The notes beneath the pieces were generated by a model. It was not told the DNA's origin. It saw nothing but the letters and a program-made list of their open reading frames with translations, and ran no database searches. Below, in pieces: positions 46,936-57,675 of a stretch of DNA of 64,000 nucleotides. The stretch's first letter is position 1, and every line of letters begins with the position of its first letter. The stretch is taken from positions 9,512,940 through 9,576,939 of the forward strand of contig LS997563.1 of assembly GCA_000469685.2 (NCBI GenBank), read 5' to 3'. The DNA comes from Haemonchus contortus (Eukaryota; Nematoda; Chromadorea; Rhabditida; Trichostrongylidae). Both the position numbers and the translations under genes were made by a program.

Positions 46936-49225
46936 GCCGTGGCTCGTTCAATACCTTTAGCAATCATGAGCACGCGAGAGGCGGGAAGTCATAATGAAAT
47001 TCCTTATGATTTCTATAGAATCCGAACAGAAGGCTATTACAAGATACAGAAAAGAGGATTTAATCAAAACCAATCAGGAAGTGGTAGAAAAACCAGCGTT
47101 CCTAAAGTTAGTACAATTAAAATGGTCCGCTTGAGCGCCGTTCGTGATCCTAAGTGACCCACCAAGAAGGCGCAAAGGAGCAGGATTTATCGGATTCTTG
47201 GTGATACGGATTGATAAGCAGAAGCTCCATTGCAGTTCCAATCTAATGCAGAAATGCCAGTCCATTTCCAAGTCCAGCCGACAAAAAGGGGTTAAAAACG
47301 AAGACAGTTGCCAACCCACTTAAGACGTGACACGCAACCTTCTTTGTTTTCTCTGAGTGAAAAATTTCAATCAAAAAACCATTCCTCAAGAGACAAAACG
47401 GAAACATTCAAGCTATAAACATCGAAACTCCAATCTCTCACAAAAAGGTTGCCGTAAGAACAGCAAACTGATGTTTTTCGAGGGAGTCACTGGCAAGGGT
47501 GAGACGCCGTTGGTTTATTCGATACCAGCGTGGAAAAATACAAAGGGGCGTGCTTAGAAAGCATAGTGATCGACATACTGAAGCACTGATCCAGGAACAT
47601 TCCTACTAACAGGACGGTATTCCAGCCTACAGAGCCAAGCTCGCCCGGTAGTGGTGCCGATTCTAGCTGCCCCACTTCATTAACAAGTAGCAGTAATAGC
47701 AATGTTCAATCCGCTTTCCAGACCTTCACCCACTTCGCTCCTCCGTATAGTCCCTGATTAGAAGAAGGGTAGGTTCGGTTTGCAGTCTCAGTTTGGAGTT
47801 CTATAAAGCGAGATTCAAGTAGAGCTGCGAAGAAATGGAGGAGGAACCTGCATGTAGCATGCGAGGAGTTCGGGAACAGGGGTTATTTTCAGCTGAGAAG
47901 CTTCAAATACATTGCCATGAACTGACGCCCGTAATTTTGAGACACCCTGTGCTGGTCAGAGTTATTGGGAAAAGGAAATAATCGTTTCCAAAATTAGTAA
48001 ACTCCCGTCACTCCTTCAATTTCGCACACAGCCAAGCTTTTTTGCATCCTTTTATTCATTTCCTAATTTCCTTCCCTTCAAAGGCGCTCACAGGCAACGC
48101 TAAGGATCGAAGCCCATGCTGTATTGCAATGACGTCACCGTGTTGGTACTTTGACTTTCTATTAAGATACAGAGAAATGCGAGCTTCCTACTGATTTTGC
48201 GAAGTCCTGTGTAGTCAGTTGGAAAGGGGGAAGTCGAAATCGATCGACATCGACTGCATTTTTGAGACATCCAGATTTTGCTGGAGAAAATTTCGAATTA
48301 TACATCCAATATTTCTGTGAGTTTTTGGGCCAACTACTTTGTCTATTGTTAAATTGTCCGGCATGCGAGGCTTTTATAGGAAATTGATTTTGATTGTTTT
48401 TCCTGTCGAGAAGAAAATTTCATGGAAATAGTGCCCTATCCATGCAAACACTCAGTCCTCACCGTCTCATCCGTTTGTCGCTGGAACTGGAATCTCATTT
48501 CTCCAATTTACGTCTCCTTGAGGCACATTTCACGACAAAATGGCTTCTGCTGGTAGAAATGGTTGAGATTCCCCTATAGTATGAATTCGAGGCTCTCCCT
48601 CATACCGTACCTGCCGTTATATGGATAAAGCACAATAAAGGGCTGGAGATTGTATTGTGTGAATGCTACACCACAGTGGACGACTTTCACAGGCGATGTA
48701 GAGGCTGCACTATCTCAAGAAACTCCTATGTAGGAAGTACTAATAACTTGTCATAACCCATGGCGATAGTGAAACGCAATTTCAGACAATGCCGGCTTGA
48801 TGCAGTCACCTCATTACGCGATGGAAGCAAGGTAAATCTCGGCAAAGTATGCTTAAATGCCATTCCGGTCACGATGTTCTCGTGCAAACTCAATTCCACT
48901 ACTTTTAAAAAGCTATGAAATAGGCGGATTTGCCCGCTTACTTCGGCGCCGATGTACTCCTCTACATCACTACTTCCGCTTCTCCACATAAAAAAAGGCT
49001 CAAAATTATCGTGAAGCATGCCTCTGAGCCATAATTTGCGTGGCATTGCGTTTACTGTCGCATTCACTTCCTCTGACCCCGTCGTAACAGAGGTCCTTGT
49101 ATGCTAGATGACAGGATTTACGTATTACATTGATTTCCCACCTCCTCATTTACATTGTTCGCAGCCCTCGTACTGACAAAGATTTGGGCTTAACAACTAA
49201 TCTGAACTTTCAGATAAAGTCTGGC
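46936..49225. other. Region upstream of gene C
   Basis: I find no supported exon. Small frames at 47357-47557 (plus) and 48726-49067 (minus) have no recognisable domain. The sequence does not align with the upstream blocks of genes A and B apart from short repeat matches (AGGCACATTTCACGAC near 48524). Confidence 0.5.
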
Positions 49226-52200
49226 ATGGATACAAGTACCGATAACAGTCTTGCAGTACAGGAAGAAGATTCTTTCTACAAGTCCTTAATCGAAGCTGGA
49301 ACTCTGTTGTCGGTAGGTTAGCAGTATCTAATAAACTAGAGTGGAGTCCACGACGGTCAACATTAGCGTAACGAGCTGTACAAGCACTGTTCTCAATATC
49401 TAGTCTCAGACTGCTCAGAATAGAAGAATATTTCAGCTCTGCCAAATTAGGTGGGTCCGTCGCGTGCGCATAACAAGCAATGGTGCAGTCGTTTTCGAAG
49501 AATATCCCGATTTTCCAAAATAGCCCATGATCGGGTTTCATGCAATCTTGGCATGGTATATAGTGATCGGGGTTCTTTCAATCTTGGCATGGTATATAAT
49601 AAAGACAAATCCTCTTCAAGCCACTCAAGTTTGAACACTTCATACGGCCAACGCTTTGACTGCTTCGCCTTCGTCAGGGCCTAAAATAGTGCAAAGCATA
49701 TGGGTGGAATTTCTCCCTAATGCCTCAACAAAACCCTAAACAAAACTTCAAGTAGACTTGCAAACTCTCGAAGGTATTGATCGATTGAGGCGTGAATTGC
49801 TAACATTGAAGTCCGCGCTAAGACAGGAGGATGACGCCTTCGTACTAGCTGTTGTTTAGTATAACCAGTGATACCTCCCTCTGACCTCATCGTAAATCGA
49901 ATGTCACACAGGTCAAGGAAGGGTGCGAGATCGCGGGTTATGGCCACACGCTCCTCCTTTCTGTTACTTTCTTCTCGGAAATGGATTGCCTGATCGAAAT
50001 TTCGTGATCTGACCTCATTAAAAGGCTTACTTGACGACGAAAACGGATCAAAATATGCCATATCAGGCGATGACGGACCAAAAATGGCGTGAATAGAGCG
50101 ATAGGACTGAGGATCAATAAAGACTAAAAGATTGACCCCGTCAACAAACTCAGAGGCCAGCTTGTTTTACTGGTGTTTCGGAGGTCCTACTTCCGCAAAA
50201 CTTGAAAGCTCTCTCGCTTTCTCCGCCGATGCACTACTCTTCATCAACCCGTCCTTTGTCAAAAAAATGGTGTAAAAATAAAGCTGATAATAAATAATAA
50301 TAAAACCTCAAAAACATGGAAATTATTTAAATTGAGATTTGTCAAGACAAAGAAGTTCCAGAACACCTAATTTATAGGGAAACTATAAGAAACTAAAACT
50401 AAAAACTTTCCAGATAACAATATCTGAGGCCATGATGCTTTTCGGTCGACCATCGGACGACGAAAAGCATCATGGCCTCAGGTAATTGTTATGTGAAATT
50501 TTTTCAGAACGTGCAGGGAGTTACCTCGATGAAGATCTGTTTAGTTTCAATTGCCAACGAAATAATGTGATTTCAAAATTCGATTTCAGGTTTCTGTAAT
50601 AGGCATATTCTGTAATCTTCTTGCGTTCACTGTGATGGTCCGTCATGAGGCATTCAGAAATTCCTTTGGGAGATTGGCTGCATGCTATACATTTTCCAAT
50701 ATAGGAGTACTAATAATTTTTATGTTTTGGGCCACCCCTTGGACTATATGGTGAGTTTTGAGCAGCCATATGCTTTTCGTATTATGTTTCAAACCAACGA
50801 ATTCTATGTGTCGTCACTTATAAAATCCACATGCCTAGAGGTTAAAGTGCTGGTTATATCGTTATTGTGTGTTGTTACCAATTGTTTTTAGCTATAATTC
50901 CAGGGCCATTCCAAGCAGTTTACACTACCTCAATCTGAGGATGGGTTCCCTATCGATGTGCTTTTTTCAAGTGGCTCTACATTGTCACTTGTTTATCTCG
51001 ATTAACAGGTTCTCGTTTTCAAAGTATTCTCTTCCTGAGTAACAGTGATACTTAAGATAGTAAGACAGTATCAAAGGAATAAGGCCTGATCCCGGAAATA
51101 AACAAGGCAACAATAAATCCAGGTCTCGACACCTGGGAGGGTGACGTCTTACTAAAGTAGCTTTAAGGTCTCTCGATTTCAATTAGGTGTGTTTTGGCAA
51201 GCGTTTACAAGTGCGACATCCATTCAGAAGTGCAGTGGCACAATGCCGAATTTGTATTTCGGAAAATTGGAACCACTTAAATCCTGAATAAATGGAGTGC
51301 TTGGTTGGCCTAGGTACATAGGTATTGGTTCAGGGACTGGTTTTCCAAAACTAGTATTCAAGAAAGCAAACAATATTGCGGATTATGCGCTTAGCGCTGA
51401 AAAGAGCTAAAAACCCAACTGACTCAGATGACGCAGGGCCTAGAGGGTGGGGCCACGGGTTAGACAGCTGATTCAGTCTTGGCAGGACACATCGTCAGCT
51501 AGATGTGATCCCTCACAAAACTAGGTGACATCCTAGCCTGCCAAGACTAGGTGACTGTGATGATATAATTCGGAGCAAACCTCTCACAAGGATACCTCCT
51601 GGTGTATTTTATGCACGCACGGTTCTTGGCACTTGTTTGACAAGACCCTCTGGGGAACACCATCAATTAGCAGAAAGAAGTGATACACACGCAGGCCAGG
51701 TTTTTGCTTTACTAGGAACTCGATCCATAGGTAAGTCGGACCTTAACAACGATATCCAAAAACTCACAAATTTGACTAGCTTTGTCAGAAACGGTCTAAC
51801 ATCTACCGCACTCGATTGGAACGAAAAAAGTTTAGACTTGCACATAGGCTGGTCGCCGCAAGCCATGGTTTAGAACATAAACATATTCGAAGCGTCACTA
51901 TTATTGTGAAAAGTCGAAGAGGTCGAGTTCTAATAACAGGATTTAATAAATCCTTTACGATCCATGTAGGATTTTCTGGCAGTAATATAGCAGGAAGTTC
52001 GACTCTCAAAAGCTTATATTTGTTCTGCAGCGAGCCCGTGCACCTGCAAGCAAATCACCAGCCGTCGTATCACGAATTCCGTTCCTGCTTGCCTTTGATA
52101 TTCAGTGATGCATGACGCTGCATAACTCTTCTTACCAGGGAAGGATCCCAACTCGAAGTGGCCATTTTAAATAAGACCTATAATGCTAGACGTGTTTTTG

Positions 52201-55200
52201 GGCGCTGAATTGAGATCCGCTTTCCAAACCTGCCAAGCGATTCTCTGAACGGAGTTATGAGGGTGGTTTTAGGTGACATTACATGAGAAAACTTAAATTA
52301 CATGGAAGCGGCTCACTCCTCAACGACGGCTTGGTGTAGTGGTAAGCGTGATGCTTCATGGGCAAGAGGCTAGGGTTCGGGCTTTGTGCGGGATTGAGTT
52401 TTTGCATTATATAGAATTTTTCCTTCCAGAGCTAGGAAATACTCACATGGTGATTTTAACACGTTTCATGACCTTTTAAGGCTTTTGCCGATATTTATCC
52501 ACTTAAAGTAATACTTCAGTTTTACTCGCATGCCCATGCCTTCTAAATTCACAGCAGAATTCGCAGTAGGGTAAATTTTGACACTTGATGAACAAATGTG
52601 ATACACTGACACGAAATGCTTGAAAGAGAAACTTTTCACAATGGCAGAAACGGATGTAAAAGAACTCGTCACAGCCCATTGCTTTACACTCAGTAACCCC
52701 AAATCATATGGAAAACAGAATTGAGTAGGCGTCCCAAAATCACCGGGTGAGTGCTCAAGTAGCCGGCGGCATGCCATGAATATATGAGAAATTTCCTAAA
52801 TCTAGTCGGACAGAACTGAAAAGACAGAGACAGGCGATAGTAAGCAAATAATGGGGTCTCGTGTGCACACGTAAAAGTTGAGATCATGAGCTATTTTATA
52901 TGAGGTGGTGCGTTTAGCCATATTTTTTAGAAATAATAAGAAATGAGCCTCTATCGGCCGTGTTAGCCTCGTGGTAGCCTCGGTCAGGGTGTCATTCCCT
53001 TCACCTGCTTTTGTGGAGGCAAGACTCACTGAATAGCTTTCTGGTCTTTGAATGATGTCCACGAGTCCACTAACAACAATGCCGGTGTAGGTGAGTCCGG
53101 ATCTGCTACGCACCATCGCAATTAATCTAGCATCAGCACCCACTCTAGCAACATCATTACTCATCATATGTGTTTGACTAGCCCGGACCTCCAAATTTTG
53201 CGCAATTTCCTACACGGTAACAGATAGGTAGGTAGGAGAAAGTATCAGCAAAGCATTAAAAGGTCATAAAACGTGATAAAATCACCATGAAAGTATTTCC
53301 TAGTCCTAGAGGGAAAAATCCCATATAATGCAAAAACTCGGTCCCTCGCAAAACCCGAACCCTAGCCTCTCGCCCATGAATCGTCACGCTAACCACTACA
53401 CCAAGCCGTCGTTGAGGAGTACTCTGCTTCCATGTAATTTAAGTTTTCTCATGTAATGCCACCTATAACCACCCTCATAACTCCGTTCAGAGAATCGGTT
53501 GGCAGATTTGGATTTGGTAAGCGGATTTTAACTCAGTGCCCAAAAACACGTCTAGCAGTGTAGGTCTTATTTCAAATGGACACTTCGAGTTGGGATCCTT
53601 CCCTGGTTAGATTCGCCATTGTGTAAGAGTGCTGCCTGAGGTATCAGTACGTATCTGCATTGATGGTATTGTCATCTTGGGAGGTCTATTTGAGGCCACG
53701 ACCAAGATGATACAATGCTTTGTTTGACTAACGTTTCGGCCAGTCGCCTTCGTCAGAGCCTGGAAGCCAAAAAACATTTGAGATCCATCCTGACCAAACG
53801 ACGTGCAAATCTCAGCTTAGTCCAAGTGTGGCCTATAATATCTAGGGAAGTATTGCAAAACACAATAGGCATTATAATCAGCTTATAGTAGTTGTTTTTG
53901 CCCCAAAACATCATCAAATATAGAAAATTCTTCAAGCTAGGCTTGATGCCTAGAGTTGATCTTGGCTGTTACTGTGCAACCACCGCTGACCATTTCCAAA
54001 ATCATTTACTACTTCGATATAGGTAAACTAAATAAGAACGTGTAATAGTACGGTTGCATACTGCAACCGGGTAATCTTCATAACCTCACGCAGGGGTCTT
54101 ACACAATAGCGAATCTAAGAGTAATTGTACAGCATCATGCATAACTGCCTATAAAAGGCAAGCAGGAGCGGAACTCGTAACACGACGGCTGGCTGATTTG
54201 TTTTTGCGTCGTTCTGCCGCTAATGGCACGAGCGCGTTTCAGCCGAATCCCGTGTAACTTCGAAAAGGTCAGACACTGCTTACATCGAGCAGAATCGTTT
54301 AGAGCGGTGAGGAAGCTGTACGTAAATTTTAGCTAGTGTACTCAAAGCAGAAACGTTATGTCGTTTTAAATATTCTTTCATCTGATTATTGTCGGTCAGG
54401 CGCGTTAATAGTAACTCATGAGCAGGTTCGTTGCAATCACATTTCCATTATGTTACCGGAAGATGTTCACACTATTTGCTACAAAAGTTGCTATTACCTT
54501 CATCGCTGCTACAAGCATACTGTATTCGAGCGTATATTTTATAGGTAGCCCTACTTTGAAGCATTTCGGTTCTTCGTCCTAGATCAAGTTTTAAATGTAT
54601 TTCTAGGTGGCTGTGATTTCTTCTACACATATTCTCCATCTGGTTGGATATACGGTGATGAGCCGTGCACTCAATTTCTGGCACTATATGTCGATTACTA
54701 TTACAACTCTTTCATATTCTTTGTGTCCATCGCTTTGGATATAATCACCGTAGTACAGCTAGGATCGCGACGACGGGTACGACTTTGTGTTGCAGTGTTA
54801 GGCGAGAATATAACTATAATCAGTAAACCAAGGAAGAAAGTTTCGCTTTCTGTGAAGTCTACCATCCATGGAGTCATGAAATCAGTCAGATTCGAATGTT
54901 TCATTTTCCCCGACAATTTCTTTTCATAAAACTCCATGAGAGCACAACTAGGGATGACGCTAACATTGCTGATTACCGAATAAAACCGAACATCAGCTCA
55001 AGGAGGACCATATGTGATCTGTCGAGGTCAAAAATGGTCTAAGAGTGAGTTCAAGGTTTCTTTAAATCTCTCGGCGCCGCTGAAGGAAGGACTTGTCAAG
55101 CACGTCACCAGGTGTTGTCACAGTGAGAGAGTAATTGATGACACATCGCTGTTTGTGTCTTCAACTTGACTACAAAAACCAGTAGCTACTACGGTTGTGG

Positions 55201-57461
55201 TTGAAGGGTTAAAAGGATCGCGAACTGGAGAATGACCCCCCCCCCATATCAGATAGATTCATCAGACAGCAGGTTAATTGCAGCTCTCTTTTAGAAAGTG
55301 TTGGCCCGGCAAAAAAAGATGAACGGCGTGCAAGCCCAAAATGATGCAAAGATGGAAAGAAGAGAGCTGAGATTTCTGGCTCAGGTAAGTGTTAGTGAAT
55401 GCGGAACGGTGGAACCAGTGCATGGCTATTCCTTAGGTGCATTACCATCCATTGAGTTGAATACGGGTAGAAGATGACGCAAGCCTGCTAGGAAGACGAG
55501 TGAGAAATGGGCTGCATGAATAAGTAATTATGATAGTAGCGTAAGCGCTTCTAACAGAATTTTTTGTGAGACACTTTTTTCTCAGCATGTCATGCCATGT
55601 CATGTCATGTATTCACTTTTGTTGTACTGGAGCTTTTTCTTTCCGGCTTTATTTTTACCCTTCAGCAACCTGGTTATCGTACAGCGGATTTTCCTCATTT
55701 CAGGCTGCACTGGGCACTTTGATCAATTTCGTACTATATTTCTCTGGTTCTTTCGTGGTTTCGATGGTAGATGCCAGATTCCAGATTTTGTGCTACACAC
55801 TCTCCTGGGAACTAACGCATGCAGTTGCAGGGTGCGTGATTTGTTGTGGAAGCGTATTGAAATGCGATTCCCCTCAGTACGCGGTACCGCAACTGCCGAA
55901 ATAGCTCTGATATTTGTTTTTCAATTCGTCTGCATTTCATTCCAAAAAAAGAACAGCATCGTTCAAATCAGCCTTTCCGCAGTAGCTTAGCCTACACCAA
56001 TAACGGGCACAAGGGAAAGTTAATGAGAGGATCACATTAGCTGATTGAATCTCGAAAGGGTTTCTTATGGTAATTTTCGCAAGGCCCACAAAAATCTGGA
56101 GGCTTCAGCTTTCCTTCAGCTATCGACTGATTCATGAGTATCCTTCCCTCGATCTTACACACCTCTTCAGCGAATCGACCACTGTACTTTATTTATTGCA
56201 AATTTTGCGAATGCAAAACATAAGATGACAAGGCGGCTAGGCACGCTATTGCGTGCGCTAGGGGCTCAAGCCATTAGGGACGGAACCATATGAGCTTCTG
56301 ATTTTCATTGCAGAACCTTGTCATCTGAGCCTCTTCCCTGACACCACTGTAGCGGCCATCGTTTTTTGGGAAGTGAGATGGGGCCGTGTGTGGCCATAAA
56401 GAGTACTCAATAATCTCAATGTAAGCCCACTTTAGTGCCAATCTCGCCCACTTGTGGAATCTGACCACATTTGTTCTACTAAATTTTACCACTTTTCCCG
56501 CATCCAACGTTTCTAAATAGCTTTAAAATTTTGATCTAAGCCCCGGCCGCTCTAGTGCCAACCCGCTCACTTCTGGGATTTGACCTTATTTGATCTTTCA
56601 CACCTTAAAACCTTTTTGCCGCAACTCAGAAGGTTTTTGAATAGAGTTATACATTATTGTTGAAAGCTCCGCCCAGTTTGGTGCCACCCCCGCCCACTTT
56701 TGGGATTTGACCTTATTTGTTCTTTTACACCTTAATACCTTTCTGCCGCATCCCAGAACGTTTCTGAACCGAGTTATACATTTTTGATCTAAGCTCCGCC
56801 CACTTTGGTGTCAGCCCCGCCCACTTCGAGGGTTTGGCAACATTTGTTCCATGACTATGACTTTTTTCCCGCATTCTAGCACGTTCCCGAACGAAGTTAC
56901 ATTCGTTTTTGAAAAGTAGCTTTCACCTTAACGCACGCCCCGCCCACCGTGGGCGGGGCTTCACTAAACTTACCCATGCCCAGCACGCATAAGGCCCTGC
57001 TCACTTTTCTTCTTTTTTTCCGGGCCTCTGCGCCTTAATTGAATCGAGTTATGAACACATTTGAGAAGTACCGTCCATTTTGAGAAAGCTCCGCCCACAG
57101 CACGTGGGTCTCCTTCGTCTGGTTTGTTGACCCAATCCTCACCTTTAAACATTTTTCCCCGGTGTCTGGACCTTTTCGAAGCAAGAATAAGATGTTTGAC
57201 TGTTGGCACCGCCCACTCTGGCACATGCCCCGCCCCCGGTGGGCGGAGCTCCACAGAGCTCATATGTGCCCTGTTAGTCTTGTCCCGGGCTCCACCCATT
57301 TCGAACTTATCCCGACCTCTAAAGGTAATTTTTCAGGTAAAACCGGGTTGTGTGACATACAAACAAACAAACAAACAAACAAACAGACAAACATACATAC
57401 ATACATACATACATACATACATACAAACATACATACAAACAGACACACCAAATTTGTGGAT

Positions 57462-57546
<85 letters not shown>

Positions 57547-57675
57547 GATTCCAGAGTGATTTTTGTTGCCTTCAATCCAGAAATTCGGCGGCGCCTGCTA
57601 CTAAAGGAGACGTCACTGCCAAAAACTATAACTATGATGGTTGTATCTGGCCGAGCAGATGTAACCAACAAATGA
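49226..57675 (+). CDS. Srx-type serpentine chemoreceptor C (326 aa, 8 exons)
   Basis: Exons 49226-49312, 50590-50750, 50904-51008, 54426-54544, 54607-54776, 55295-55384, 55704-55831 and 57555-57675 join to 981 bp ending in TGA with no internal stop. Phases match genes A and B; exon 7 is two codons longer (VVSMVDARF). Family marks: [101 protein letters not shown]. The start codon follows ACTTTCAG by 14 bp, a possible spliced-leader acceptor. It is more diverged than A is from B. Intron 1 has a hairpin and a hammerhead-like motif; intron 3 a Tc4-like element; intron 7 a minisatellite element and a TA run ending 14 bp before exon 8. Presumed chemosensory GPCR; ligand unknown. Confidence 0.87.
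49641..49677 (-). ncRNA. Degenerate hammerhead-like motif in intron 1 of gene C
   Basis: The minus strand reads CTGACGAAGGC and, further on, GTTGGCCG. It resembles the better motif at 53726-53756 but lacks the GAAAC after the second stem strand. It is probably a decayed copy; an origin from a Penelope-like element is inferred. Confidence 0.25.
50414..50492. repeat. Near-perfect hairpin in intron 1 of gene C
   Basis: A left arm of 31 bases (50414-50444, starting ATAACAATATCTGAGGCC) and a right arm of 32 bases (50461-50492, ending GGTAATTGTTAT) differ by a couple of positions and enclose a 16-base loop. It could be a minimal MITE or a structured RNA element. Confidence 0.8.
52134..53607. mobile_element. 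Tc4-like foldback transposon, copy 2 (intron 3 of gene C)
   Basis: It has the same 1.47-kb architecture as 40634-42094, with its centre in inverted orientation relative to that copy. Ends are CCAGGGAAGGATCCC and GGGATCCTTCCCTGG. The flanks read CTTA at the left and TTAG at the right, so TTA is duplicated within a CTTAG site, an exact CTNAG target. A minus-strand frame in the centre (52802-53194) is related to the short frame in copy 1 ([15 protein letters not shown]) but has no transposase signature. Confidence 0.85.
53726..53756 (-). ncRNA. Hammerhead ribozyme-like motif in intron 3 of gene C
   Basis: The minus strand contains CTGACGA, a short stem-loop (GGC-GACTG-GCC with one unpaired A), then GAAAC, a GTTA loop and GTC. 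This order is the catalytic core of a hammerhead with a very short stem III, as described for Penelope-like retroelements. Stem I pairing next to it is weak. Nearby sequence has no reverse transcriptase, so it may be a remnant terminal repeat. Confidence 0.45.
53990..54320 (+). other. TATA-bearing promoter- or LTR-like stretch in intron 3 of gene C
   Basis: CTATAAAAGGCAAGCAG near 54150 is followed by a GC-rich segment ending near CCCGTGTAAC. The layout recalls a small LTR or an ectopic promoter. No coding partner or second copy was found. Confidence 0.2.
56228..57470 (-). mobile_element. Minisatellite-rich non-autonomous element, copy 2, inverted (intron 7 of gene C)
   Basis: This is the reverse complement of the element at 44609-46208. 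The ACAAGGCGGCTAGGCACGC end lies at 56228, then the hairpin, fewer GGGCGG units, the conserved ACAACCCGGTTTTACC block (57338-57353), and the CAAA/CATA microsatellite (57360-57440), up to TTTGTGGATTATATTA. It lies antisense to gene C. Confidence 0.6.
57464..57541. repeat. TA dinucleotide run just before exon 8 of gene C
   Basis: About 75 bp of nearly pure TA end 14 bp before the start of exon 8 (57555). They replace the usual pyrimidine tract upstream of the CCAG acceptor. Confidence 0.95.

Noticed and set aside
52802..53194. 130-residue minus frame as an independent gene
   Set aside because: It lies wholly inside the second Tc4-like element and matches part of the first copy's centre, so it is element sequence.
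57061..57675. 204-residue plus frame across the repeat element and exon 8 of gene C
   Set aside because: Only the last 40 residues belong to the receptor exon; the rest is translated repeat and TA microsatellite.
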